From assembly GCA_964640175.1 (NCBI GenBank), contig CAZXFW010000008.1:92459-156458 (forward strand): DNA of 64,000 nt. The letters run 5' to 3'. Positions 1-8,386 of this stretch are shown here, in pieces (the first letter of the stretch is position 1; each line of letters begins with the position of its first letter). The position numbers were made by a program, and so were the translations under genes. This DNA is from JACKDX01 sp964640175. Its GTDB lineage: Bacteria > Myxococcota_A > Polyangia > Polyangiales > GCA-016699535. The notes below the pieces were generated by a model. It did no database searches. It was not told where the DNA came from and was given only the letters and a program-made list of their open reading frames with translations.

Positions 1-2
1 CA

Positions 3-1124
3 TGGAAAACTTCAACACCTGTAGAGCGATACTTACTGGAAACAAGTTTATTGGAGATCGACGGAGCCACCAAACGTGGTCTTTTGGCACGTGCTGACCA
101 AGCCGCACGCGCCGCGGATGCAAGAGTCATCCAGGTGCAAGCTTCCTTATCGGAAGAACTTAAGGAAATCCTCATTGCCACCAGCGATGGAAAATTCGTT
201 TCCGATCGCCAGCCTCTCATGCGTTTCGGAGTCAGCGTAATTGTGGAGCAAGGTGGGCTACGTCAAAGTGGATCGTCTGGAGGCGGCGGACGGTGTGGCC
301 TAGAGTATTTTGAAACGAAATCCCCTGAATGGCACGCTCAGCAAGCTGTGCGGCAGGCGGTGACCATGTTGGAGGCAAAAGAGGCCCCCGCGGGCGAACT
401 GGAAGTCGTGTTAGCACCGGGAGATAGCGGCATTCTTCTACATGAAGCGGTAGGACACGGCCTTGAGGCAGATTTCAACCGTAAACGGACAAGCAATTAC
501 ACTGACCAAGTCGGAACTCAGGTAGCCAGCGAGCTTTGTACGGTGGTGGATGATGCCACTCTGATGCACTCCAGAGGCAGCATCAATATCGACGACGAAG
601 GCAATCAACCTCAAACCGCCCTCCTCATCGAAAACGGAATTCTGCAAGGATACATGCATGATAGGCACTCTGCTGCCTTTTTCCACACGTCATTGAGTGG
701 TAATGGGCGACGCGAAAGTTTTGCTTGCCATCCCATGCCTCGTATGACGAACACTTTATTGTTGAACGGGCCACATGAACCGGAAGAGATCATTCAAAGC
801 GTCAAATATGGCATTTATGCAAAACGTTTTGGTGGCGGCCAAGTGGATATTTCTAACGGCGATTTTGTATTCTCATTAACAGAATCTTACTTAATCGAAA
901 ACGGAAAAATCACAGCGCCTTTAAAAGACGTCAATCTGATTGGAAACGGACCTGAAGTCATGCGCAAAGTGGTCATGTTAGGCAACGACATGCAAACTTC
1001 CGATGGCATTTGGACATGTGGCAAGGATGGTCAATCCGTGCCAGTAGGCGTGGGGTGTCCAACGACTAAAATTTCGGCTGTGACCGTGGGTGGAACACAA
1101 GTAACTTCCGGAGCTTCCTCATGA
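3..1124 (+). CDS. tldD: TldD metalloprotease subunit, 5'-truncated by window edge
   Basis: Catalytic half of the TldD/TldE heterodimeric zinc protease, which in other bacteria processes unfolded or modified peptides in the cytoplasm (microcin B17 maturation, CcdA degradation). The reading frame is open to base 3, so the true start lies upstream; a TTG at 51 is only an internal codon. About 373 codons are present, against about 480 in the family, so roughly the first 100 residues are missing. The metal-binding HEAVGH motif (codon starting at 441) is followed by GLEADFNR and a SELCTVVDD stretch typical of TldD rather than TldE. Its stop overlaps the tldE start (ATGA at 1121), so the two subunits are translationally coupled. 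Confidence 0.95.
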   Translation, partial: WKTSTPVERYLLETSLLEIDGATKRGLLARADQAARAADARVIQVQASLSEELKEILIATSDGKFVSDRQPLMRFGVSVIVEQGGLRQSGSSGGGGRCGLEYFETKSPEWHAQQAVRQAVTMLEAKEAPAGELEVVLAPGDSGILLHEAVGHGLEADFNRKRTSNYTDQVGTQVASELCTVVDDATLMHSRGSINIDDEGNQPQTALLIENGILQGYMHDRHSAAFFHTSLSGNGRRESFACHPMPRMTNTLLLNGPHEPEEIIQSVKYGIYAKRFGGGQVDISNGDFVFSLTESYLIENGKITAPLKDVNLIGNGPEVMRKVVMLGNDMQTSDGIWTCGKDGQSVPVGVGCPTTKISAVTVGGTQVTSGASS

Positions 1125-2500
1125 GCATGACAGATATCCGTAACGATTTACTTGCTCTAGGAGATCGCGTCGTCGAGCAAGCCATTAAAGCCGGAGCCGA
1201 TGTCGCAGAGGCAAGTGTTCATCAAAGCCTTCATCTTTCAGCCAAGGTACGCCTAAAAGAGGCAGAATTTGTCGAAGAGGCGGGCTCACGCGGCGTGGGT
1301 ATTCGAATCATGTACGGTCAACAAGTTGCGGTCGCACATACCAGCGATCTCAGCGACGCAGGACTACAACGTTTCACCGAAGATGCCGTGGAACTTGTTC
1401 GCATGACAGAAGCCGACACATTTGCAGGGCCTCCTGATCCCTCTCTTTTGTCCTCCATGGACCAACACCCTTCCCTCGACTTGTTTGATGATAAAGTAAA
1501 TACAATCGACGCCGCTGAAGCGCTCCACCGTGCTAAGGCCGCCGAAGTCGCGGCGTTTGAATATGATCCACGCGTCAAAAACAGTGAAGGAAGCACGTTT
1601 GGGCGGGTAAGTGGCGCTTCAGCCATTGTCACCAGTGGCGGGTTTAGAGGGTTTTCCACAGGGACCTACGCTTCTATCGTCGTCAATCCTGTGGTCGATG
1701 ATACAGATGGAAAAAAACGCAGCGGTTATTATTGGAGTGCACGCCGCTATTTGTCAGACATGGAAAACGAACGCGAGGTCGGCCGTGAAGCCTCTCGCCG
1801 AACTCTGGCTAAGCTTGGATCGAAAAAAATTCCTACTCAACGCACTGCAGTGGTGTTCGATCCTGACGCGGCTCGGTCCATGCTAGGCCTGCTTGCAGGC
1901 TGCATCAACGGTAGTGCCATCTGGCGCCGCGCCAGCTACCTCGCAGATCGTGAAAACAGCCGAGTTGCCAGCGATCTGGTCACAGTGATCGACGATCCGT
2001 TGCTCGCTCGTGCACCTGGTTCACGGGCCTTTGATGGCGAAGGCCTACTGGCACGCCCAAATGTCGTTGTTGACCAAGGCATTCTAAAGACCTTCTTGCT
2101 GGATACGTATTCTGCACGCAAACTTGGCAAACAAAGCACTGCAAGTGCATCGCGAGGAAGCTCAGGTGGAGTAAGCCCCTCTACCTCGAACTTCATTTTA
2201 CAACCAGGCAAAATCACTGCCGAAGAACTCATTGCATCTACCGCCAAAGGATTTTACGTCACAGACATGATGGGATACGGCTTCAATGCTGTTACAGGGG
2301 ATTTCAGTCGTGGGGCCACAGGATTTTGGATTGAAAATGGAGAAAAAACATACCCTGTATCGGAAGTGACGATCTCTTTAAACCTCGATCAAATTCTAAA
2401 AGAGATTGATGCCGTGGCCAACGATTTACGTTTGGATTCGTCCATTGCCGCTCCCACATTTCGCGTCCGCGAAATGACCATCGCGGGTTCAGACGGATAA
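1121..2500 (+). CDS. tldE: TldE/PmbA protease partner subunit
   Basis: Partner subunit of TldD; it shares the fold but lacks the HExxxH zinc motif, and shapes the substrate cleft of the dimer. The 459-residue length matches PmbA/TldE (about 450). The family-typical late segment GYGFNAVTGDFSRGATGFWIE is present near residues 385-405. The start ATG overlaps the tldD stop codon, indicating an operon and equal expression. No small precursor-peptide gene lies directly downstream, so the natural substrate cannot be guessed from this side. Family assignment is secure; substrate is unknown. Confidence 0.95.
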   Translation: MSMTDIRNDLLALGDRVVEQAIKAGADVAEASVHQSLHLSAKVRLKEAEFVEEAGSRGVGIRIMYGQQVAVAHTSDLSDAGLQRFTEDAVELVRMTEADTFAGPPDPSLLSSMDQHPSLDLFDDKVNTIDAAEALHRAKAAEVAAFEYDPRVKNSEGSTFGRVSGASAIVTSGGFRGFSTGTYASIVVNPVVDDTDGKKRSGYYWSARRYLSDMENEREVGREASRRTLAKLGSKKIPTQRTAVVFDPDAARSMLGLLAGCINGSAIWRRASYLADRENSRVASDLVTVIDDPLLARAPGSRAFDGEGLLARPNVVVDQGILKTFLLDTYSARKLGKQSTASASRGSSGGVSPSTSNFILQPGKITAEELIASTAKGFYVTDMMGYGFNAVTGDFSRGATGFWIENGEKTYPVSEVTISLNLDQILKEIDAVANDLRLDSSIAAPTFRVREMTIAGSDG

Positions 2501-2575
2501 TTCCACCCCAGCTTTTCCATACCTTTTGGGTTGCCTTCCTTCAGAAACATGTCATAGCGAGGGAACCGGCATTCC

Positions 2576-3913
2576 ATGAACATACTGAAATTATTGATTT
2601 TTCTTGTGGTTCTCTGTGCGATGAGCTGTAGCTCATCGTCTTCGTTAAATCGTTCCGAAGCCGGTCAACAACCCTTGGCCCGTTTGTTTCCGTTAACTCT
2701 ATTTGCGGAAAGGGATCTCGACCTTCCCACCTATACCCTTGATGCAAGACGGGGCGTTCTCAGACCATCTTCTCAGCGTCTTGTGGTTCGAACTGGATAC
2801 AGTTTTACGGTATTCGCCAGCGGCGAATACTCGAAGGGACCATTAGGAAAGACATCAACCTATTGGGTACAGACTGAATTGTATCCCGCGGAGTATGCCA
2901 TCATAGAACTTCAAGATGTTGATGTAGAGCGAAGTCCGGAGACTATCGAACCGATGTACGTCACCGAAGCTCGTTATACGTGTCCCTTATTGACGCCCCG
3001 TGCCATGCGACTAGAACCTCTCGGCAATATAAGTCCTGAGACGCGGCTCTACGTGTTTTATGAGCCTAATAGCCCATCCAGTGTTTCTGGACCGCCTGTC
3101 ACGTACGGAAACTATGCCGAACCTTTTCTTAACGTCGGCTACAAAACTCCACAAGGACAAACGTTCCTGGCATACATCGCTTCTCCATGTCTTTCCCATC
3201 TCACCCCATGGAAAAACGCCCTGGGAAACGTGATTTTAATCAATGAGCTTGGAAGTGTTTCTGAATTTCGAGACAACTTGGTAGCTGCCCTAAAGCTGAC
3301 GGAGACAGACAATGTGGCTTCGTCGGAACGCGAAAAAATGCGCCTTAACCATGAGTCCTGCGAAGACATCCTGCGGGATATACCAGATGTCCAAGACGCA
3401 CTTATGCATAATCCAGCCGGTGATCTGATTCCGACAGCAACCATTTTTCTATGTGCAGATTCTACGAGCACGCTTTCAGCCGACGCCGCCCTAGTCTATC
3501 ACATGAAGCCCAGTATCATTGGATCAAATCGGGACGGCCTTAATCCCCACGACATCGCGCTCTTGGTGGTTAATCTTAGTCCTCCTAATCCATCTACCAA
3601 TATGGAACAATCGGTAACCTTTGGAGGATATTCCTATACGGATGTCTCTATCGCCTCTGACATGATTGCCATTCCCGCATTCGATGGAAGCTTTGGCGAA
3701 ATTGCACCCGGCCTGTATCACATAAATGCGGGCGTTCGAAATGCTCTTTGGGTCATCATGGAATTAACGCAAGATTTTACGACATATCACTTTCGATATG
3801 CGACCGGCCTATTTAACACAGAAGTATTAAACGAATACTACTCCAACGAACAACCATGGTGGGATTCCACTGCGCTTGTAGGAAAAATCGCAAATGATTT
3901 TTCTTACGACTAA
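2576..3913 (+). CDS. Predicted lipoprotein of unknown function
   Basis: I do not recognise this 445-residue protein. It starts with a lysine, a hydrophobic stretch and Ala-Met-Ser-Cys, a plausible type II signal peptide with lipidated Cys18, then a serine-rich linker (SSSSS). The remainder is soluble-looking with no further membrane segment and no catalytic motif that I can name. It is 75 bases downstream of tldE on the same strand, so co-transcription is possible. Its 3' end faces the SDR gene with a gap of about 30 bases. Likely location: inner leaflet of the outer membrane or periplasmic face of the inner membrane. Confidence 0.75.
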   Translation: MNILKLLIFLVVLCAMSCSSSSSLNRSEAGQQPLARLFPLTLFAERDLDLPTYTLDARRGVLRPSSQRLVVRTGYSFTVFASGEYSKGPLGKTSTYWVQTELYPAEYAIIELQDVDVERSPETIEPMYVTEARYTCPLLTPRAMRLEPLGNISPETRLYVFYEPNSPSSVSGPPVTYGNYAEPFLNVGYKTPQGQTFLAYIASPCLSHLTPWKNALGNVILINELGSVSEFRDNLVAALKLTETDNVASSEREKMRLNHESCEDILRDIPDVQDALMHNPAGDLIPTATIFLCADSTSTLSADAALVYHMKPSIIGSNRDGLNPHDIALLVVNLSPPNPSTNMEQSVTFGGYSYTDVSIASDMIAIPAFDGSFGEIAPGLYHINAGVRNALWVIMELTQDFTTYHFRYATGLFNTEVLNEYYSNEQPWWDSTALVGKIANDFSYD

Positions 3914-3944
3914 AAATGTTATCTATTTGAACACATGGTCGGCA

Positions 3945-5069
3945 CTATGCCCGTCCACGGCTAACCCTATCATTGAATCTTAGCTTACGTCCGAAAGCTA
4001 CGCTTGCATCTGTGTGAACTCGAACGTAGTTTACAAATGCATTGACATAGGTATCAAATGAGGGACATTCGATGCCACTTCCTTCAAGCAAGGCTTTAGC
4101 ATTGCGTGAATCGTAGCTCACGTCGGTCAGAGCTTGTTGCAAAAATGCCCGGGGAATAGGGGCTATCTTCTGCATACCTGGAAACTGCAATATCATACCA
4201 AGCACATCCCCCGCCAATGAATCTTGCTTTAAGGTGTGCCCCGTAGAGCGAAACAAGAGTTGAAATACCGTACGCGCCGAAAGAGGGTCCGAGTCGACCA
4301 GATGAAACGTCATGCCTTGAGACTGTGGATGTTCAGCAAGGTAGCACCCAGCTTGGGCCACGTAATCCACAGGAACCAAATGTAATCGCATATCCCCAAG
4401 CGCAGGGAGTGGAATTTGCAACTCACTGGGTGCATGCAACATCAGCCTTACCAATAAAAATAACCCTTGAGAGTCATCAAGCTCACCCGATCGAGAATCG
4501 CCTGCCAAGATCGAGGGTCGTAAGATGGTGACTGGTAAGCTACGCGAAGCATGCCGTACCATACGTTCTGCACGAAACCGCATCTCTTCGTTAGAGTTAC
4601 GAAATCCTGCATCGGCCTCCAATTCGTCTTCCCGAATCAACCCACGCCGTTTGCCTGATACCAACGCGGTCGACCAGTAAACAAGCCTTTGAAGCTGTGG
4701 CGCAACCTCAGCAAGTTCCAAGACTTCACGTGTGGCAGACACATTCCCTAACTTCGCTTCACTTCGAGAGGCTCCGAGAAACCTCGTTGCTGCACAATGA
4801 TGAATCACTGTCACCTGACGCGCCAGCTCTAGATAGTTGCGGCCTGAAAGCCCAAAGTCCATAGCAAAAATCTCGCCCAACACCATGCTTACCCGCGCTT
4901 GATCGGGCCCCAGTGCTTTAAGTGCTTGTTCAGCTTGAGAGGCTTGATTTGGATCTACCAAGCATACGATTTTTTTCTCCGCGTGTGATGGTAACAACCG
5001 ATGCAATACAGACCGTGCCAAAAAGCTATCTGGAAATCCTGTTAAAAATGTCACTGAGTCTTTTGCCAT
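3945..5069 (-). CDS. Extended SDR / thioester-reductase-like NAD(P)-binding protein
   Basis: A 374-residue protein starting MAKDSVTFLTGFPDSFLA, with the TGxxGxxx-type dinucleotide loop of extended SDRs in diverged form. Later segments (IHHCAATRF; LVYWSTALVSG; VTILRPSILAGD) match thioester reductase and male-sterility-type reductase domains. I chose the ATG at 5069, one base after the coaE stop, over the upstream in-frame ATG at 5108, because tight spacing to coaE suggests an operon. The region that should hold the catalytic Tyr-x-x-x-Lys reads NSNEEMRFRAE, so Tyr appears replaced by Asn and Lys by Arg. It may bind nucleotide without normal reductase activity. Substrate unknown. Confidence 0.75.
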   Translation of the reverse strand: MAKDSVTFLTGFPDSFLARSVLHRLLPSHAEKKIVCLVDPNQASQAEQALKALGPDQARVSMVLGEIFAMDFGLSGRNYLELARQVTVIHHCAATRFLGASRSEAKLGNVSATREVLELAEVAPQLQRLVYWSTALVSGKRRGLIREDELEADAGFRNSNEEMRFRAERMVRHASRSLPVTILRPSILAGDSRSGELDDSQGLFLLVRLMLHAPSELQIPLPALGDMRLHLVPVDYVAQAGCYLAEHPQSQGMTFHLVDSDPLSARTVFQLLFRSTGHTLKQDSLAGDVLGMILQFPGMQKIAPIPRAFLQQALTDVSYDSRNAKALLEGSGIECPSFDTYVNAFVNYVRVHTDASVAFGRKLRFNDRVSRGRA

Positions 5070-5070
5070 G

Positions 5071-5685
5071 TCAGGCCTTATTTCCAAAACGTTTTTGCAG
5101 CGATTCATGTACCCAAAGGACTTGTTCGCTAAGATCTTGAATACTACCGTGATTGCGTATCACATAATCCGCCACAAGAAGTTTGTTTTCTGCAGGCGCT
5201 TGCGCATTCATGCGTGCCTTAATCTCTTGCGGGCTCAGCTTATCACGTGTAGCAAGCCGAGCAGCCTGCTCTTCGGGAGTGCTATGCACCACAATCAACG
5301 CATCGAAATCCTTGTATCTTCCGGTTTCCACCAGCAGCGCTGCCTCATAAAGCACGTAGCGTACGTCTGTATGCTTGAGTTGTGATAAACGCTCCTCGCT
5401 CACTACTTCCACACACGGATGTACAATCGCATTAAGCGTGCGTAGCGCTTCTGGATCGGAAAACACCATGTTAGCCAGCCATGCCCGATCGACCTGGCCA
5501 TTGGCATCAACCACATCGCTACCAAATGCGGAAAGCAATTGCGCATGAGCACTGCCACCTCGTGCCATGACCTCATGCGCAACCTTATCCGCATACACAA
5601 CGGAAACGCCCAGCTTCTCAAAAAGCCCTGCAACCGTGCTTTTGCCAGTGGCAATGCCTCCAGTAAGTCCTACGACAACCGTCAT
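5071..5685 (-). CDS. coaE: Dephospho-CoA kinase
   Basis: Catalyses the last step of coenzyme A synthesis, phosphorylating dephospho-CoA at the ribose 3' hydroxyl with ATP. The N-terminus VGLTGGIATGKST is a textbook P-loop for CoaE, followed by YADKVAHEVM (the DxxxH substrate region) and LYEAALLVETG. Length 204 residues matches the family (about 200). The SDR-like gene follows after one base, so the two are probably co-transcribed. No oddities. Confidence 0.96.
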   Translation of the reverse strand: MTVVVGLTGGIATGKSTVAGLFEKLGVSVVYADKVAHEVMARGGSAHAQLLSAFGSDVVDANGQVDRAWLANMVFSDPEALRTLNAIVHPCVEVVSEERLSQLKHTDVRYVLYEAALLVETGRYKDFDALIVVHSTPEEQAARLATRDKLSPQEIKARMNAQAPAENKLLVADYVIRNHGSIQDLSEQVLWVHESLQKRFGNKA

Positions 5686-5792
5686 GATTTTGAGTTAATA
5701 CACCCTTTGACTTGGAACAAGAAATACACGTGCATAACTCAAAAAACTTATGAACTTCGTCTCAAGGACATCATTGTGGTACACCTTGATCC

Positions 5793-6818
5793 ATGTTTGA
5801 GATTCGTGCTGCCTTACCATCCGATCAAGATGGCCTTTTAGAACTCAGTCAATTTCTCAATTCGGTTAACTTGCCCCATGATCCTAAAACCATTGCAGAG
5901 TTATTAGCGCTTTCCGAACAATCCTTCAAAGGCACCCTTGGCAACCCTCGTAAACATGAATACGTATTCGTGATCTGCGAAAAAGACACTGGCCGCATTG
6001 TGGGCTCGTCCATGGTGATTGGGCAATTAGGCCGTCGGGATGCACCTTATATTTATTTTGATATCGATCGAGAAGAACGTTATAGCGAAACACTTGATAA
6101 GCACTTCATTCATCGCATCCTTACCGTGCGTTACTCCTACAATGGGCCCACGGAGATTGGTGGGTTGGTCGTACATCCTGAATACCGCCGTCACCCCCAT
6201 CGTATTGGCATGCTTATTTCGTATATTCGTTTCTTGTGGATCGCCATGCATCGAACACTGGTGCAAGACGAGATTTTAGCTGAGCTCATGCCGCCTCTCT
6301 GTGAAGACGGCTCCAGCTATTTATGGGAAGCGGTAGGTCGACGCTTTACCGACCTGAGCTACCGTGAGGCAGATCATTTATCCAAACACAACAAAGAGTT
6401 CATTCGTAATCTTTTTCCGCGCGCAGGCATTTATGCCTCACTTTTGTCGCAAGAAGCTCAAGATGTCGTTGGCAAAGTGGGTCCTCAAACACAAGGCGTG
6501 GAAAAACTCCTGCGCCGCATCGGATTTACGTATGCAGAACGCATCGACCCCTTCGACGGTGGGCCTCACTTCATTGCGCCTACGAATAAGATCACCTTGG
6601 TCAATGCTTCGAAACAACTCAACTTGCAGGCAGAAGACACCATCCATCAGCAGCGTGCCCTGATTGCAGTCAGCCATGAAGGAGCGCCCTACTTTACGGC
6701 TCTTTCATGCCAATGCACCATCGATCTACCCGCGCAGCAGATTATTGTCCCACCCACTATCTCCAACCACCTAGGCGTCGATTCTGGGCATCCTGTCTGG
6801 GCACTGACGCTAAATTAA
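5793..6818 (+). CDS. astA: Arginine N-succinyltransferase family protein (AstA)
   Basis: GNAT-fold acyltransferase of the AstA family, which transfers succinyl from succinyl-CoA to arginine in the ammonia-producing arginine succinyltransferase pathway. The 341-residue length matches (about 340). Diagnostic segments include the start IRAALPSDQDGLLEL, VFVICEKDTGRIVGSSMV, IGGLVVHPEYRRHPHRIGMLIS (acetyl-CoA-binding region) and LAELMPPLCEDGSSYLWEA. None of the other ast genes (astB, C, D, E) is in this window, so the physiological role could be a related succinylation instead. The stop interlocks with that of the convergent neighbour (TTAA at 6815). Confidence 0.9.
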   Translation: MFEIRAALPSDQDGLLELSQFLNSVNLPHDPKTIAELLALSEQSFKGTLGNPRKHEYVFVICEKDTGRIVGSSMVIGQLGRRDAPYIYFDIDREERYSETLDKHFIHRILTVRYSYNGPTEIGGLVVHPEYRRHPHRIGMLISYIRFLWIAMHRTLVQDEILAELMPPLCEDGSSYLWEAVGRRFTDLSYREADHLSKHNKEFIRNLFPRAGIYASLLSQEAQDVVGKVGPQTQGVEKLLRRIGFTYAERIDPFDGGPHFIAPTNKITLVNASKQLNLQAEDTIHQQRALIAVSHEGAPYFTALSCQCTIDLPAQQIIVPPTISNHLGVDSGHPVWALTLN

Positions 6819-7411
6819 CGCCGCTTTAGCCACTTTGCAGGCAATGGCTTGCTTCGGAACTCACTCTTTTCAAACAGCTTACGCCACGGTTTATGGCAGC
6901 CCTTACACGATTTACGTGCTAACTTTAAATCCCCTGCACGTGCAGCCTTCGCACCCTCCAGCGATACCTTAGCCCACCCTTCTGCACCTTCATTCCATGC
7001 CTTGGGTAGCGGATACGCCTCAGCAAGCTCTGCAATTTGTTCCAGCAACACCGCAAGCTGTTTGGTGTCCTCTTTTTCAACAGCGGCGCCAACTTTCTCT
7101 TCCATCCAATGTTCCAGTGGACAAGGATTCTTCTCACCTCCACATTTGGGATCAGCTAGAGGGCTCTCAGAAGTCGGTTCACCTTCAGTCGGCACTTGCT
7201 CGACAGGATTAGAGGGTTTGTTAGGCGCCTCTGGCTTGGGAGCAGCAGGTTCATTGGCGGGTTTGACAGGGACGGGAGAAAGCGCCGCAGAAAAAGGCCG
7301 TGGTCCAAGCGCTTCCACAGATCCCTCTTGAGATGCGCCTTTTGCACACCCTGCCATGCTCAACGCCAAACAAAGCACCACTCTTACATGTCGTATAACT
7401 TTGGTTACCAT
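6815..7411 (-). CDS. Lipoprotein with C-terminal CxxCH, cytochrome c'-like
   Basis: A 198-residue protein with signal peptide and lipobox ending SMAGC (Cys22), then a proline/alanine/glutamate-rich linker to about residue 80, then an alpha-helical domain. Near the C-terminus it carries Cys169-Lys-Gly-Cys172-His173, a covalent heme c attachment motif; a C-terminal CxxCH after a helical region is the layout of cytochrome c' and c556 proteins. It is thus probably a lipid-anchored monoheme electron carrier or sensor in the periplasm. Heme ligation is inferred from the motif only; the sixth ligand cannot be assigned. A CcsA/HemX-like protein at 33798 would fit a need for cytochrome c maturation. 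A zinc-binding role is an alternative. Confidence 0.7.
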   Translation of the reverse strand: MVTKVIRHVRVVLCLALSMAGCAKGASQEGSVEALGPRPFSAALSPVPVKPANEPAAPKPEAPNKPSNPVEQVPTEGEPTSESPLADPKCGGEKNPCPLEHWMEEKVGAAVEKEDTKQLAVLLEQIAELAEAYPLPKAWNEGAEGWAKVSLEGAKAARAGDLKLARKSCKGCHKPWRKLFEKSEFRSKPLPAKWLKRR

Positions 7412-7549
7412 AACTATACCCCCAACGGTTGGACGCTATCATGAACCAAACTACTCACCCAAAAGCTGTCATAAAAACTGACAATTCTTGTCATTTTTCC
7501 AGTCGTTAGATCATCCAATTCCACGGTAACTCTTCATTATTATGACCCC

Positions 7550-7570
7550 GGCATAGTTGTTGCTTATACT
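7550..7570 (+). promoter_or_regulatory. Candidate pilA promoter (sigma-54-like GG-N10-GC, with overlapping TATACT)
   Basis: GG at 7550-7551 and GC at 7562-7563 are separated by exactly 10 bases, the invariant spacing of sigma-54 promoters, and pilA genes are often sigma-54 dependent. A TATACT hexamer (7565-7570) could instead be a sigma-70 -10 box, without a convincing -35. Both readings put the transcript start at about 7575-7577, on or next to the pilA ATG, so either the mRNA is nearly leaderless or translation begins at the in-frame GTG at 7595. Confidence 0.35.
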
Positions 7571-7576
7571 GCCGAG

Positions 7577-8134
7577 ATGACAACACGACGGCGCGTGCCC
7601 TTGCGCATTCATGGGTTTACCCTAGTGGAGCTCATGATCGTCGTGGCTATTTTAGGCATACTTGCCGCCGTCGCTATCCCCGCCTTCATGGGCTACATAA
7701 GACGCGCCAAAACTGGCGAAGCGACTTCCAATCTCAACATGATGTTTAAAGGCGCAGCCAGCTATTACGAACAAGAGCGCACCTCAGGAGGCATCACCGC
7801 AAGCAACAGCGCCAGTTGCACGGTGGGAAGCATTGCCATGACACCAGCCGATCCCGGCCCACAAAAACAACAGGTGAACTTCCTCGAGACCGCTCCTGAA
7901 TGGGCTGCCCTAGGATTTTCAGAAGCCGACTTCCTTTATTTTGGCTACGAAGTTGTCTCCGCAGGTAGCCAATGCGATCACATTGCCAACGATACGTCCA
8001 TTTATACCTTCATTGCCCGCGGCGATCTCGATGGAGACAACGTCAACAGCACCATTGAGCTCGCGGTCGGCAGCGATGCCAACAATACCCTCTACCACGC
8101 CCGCGGCTTCTACATTCAGAACGAAACCGAATAA
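7577..8134 (+). CDS. pilA: Type IVa major pilin / prepilin
   Basis: Structural subunit of type IV pili. A short basic leader ends in Gly, then FTLVELMIVVAILGILAAVAIPAF, the classic N-methylated hydrophobic helix with Glu at mature position 5; prepilin peptidase would cut before Phe. The rest forms a globular head with Cys residues that could make a disulfide (around residues 75 and 136). Total 185 residues. From the ATG at 7577 the leader is 13 residues; from GTG 7595 it would be 7, more usual for type IVa. No pilus assembly genes are nearby, so it is an isolated pilin gene. A minor pilin or pseudopilin cannot be excluded, though length and sequence favour PilA. Confidence 0.9.
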   Translation: MTTRRRVPLRIHGFTLVELMIVVAILGILAAVAIPAFMGYIRRAKTGEATSNLNMMFKGAASYYEQERTSGGITASNSASCTVGSIAMTPADPGPQKQQVNFLETAPEWAALGFSEADFLYFGYEVVSAGSQCDHIANDTSIYTFIARGDLDGDNVNSTIELAVGSDANNTLYHARGFYIQNETE

Positions 8135-8143
8135 CCTACCCAT

Positions 8144-8178
8144 TCAAGTCTAGTCAGCCGCCTTTTCAGACTACTTGA
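8144..8178 (+). terminator. Stem-loop just downstream of pilA
   Basis: TCAAGT (8144) pairs with ACTTGA (8173-8178), and AGTC (8152) with GACT (8169), giving a 10-pair stem with a two-base bulge and a 13-base loop. There is no T-tract after it, so it may be an mRNA-stabilising or processing hairpin rather than an intrinsic terminator. It lies 10 bases after the pilA stop and before tRNA-Phe. Confidence 0.4.
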
Positions 8179-8223
8179 CAGGCAGTACTGCCGCATGCTG
8201 CTCTGCGTTCCCGGCAGCAACTT

Positions 8224-8299
<76 letters not shown>

Positions 8300-8386
8300 G
8301 CGAAATTGGAAGGGGTAATGGCCCCCGTATGCCGCCTCTAGACGCAAATTGACCGGCGGCAACTTTGTGCTACGTAACCAAGCGTC

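Noticed and set aside
6849..7331. Plus-strand frame of 160 codons antisense to the CxxCH lipoprotein
   Set aside because: Low-complexity Ser/Ala/Gly product mirrors the Pro/Ala-rich linker on the other strand; the lipoprotein has lipobox and heme motif.
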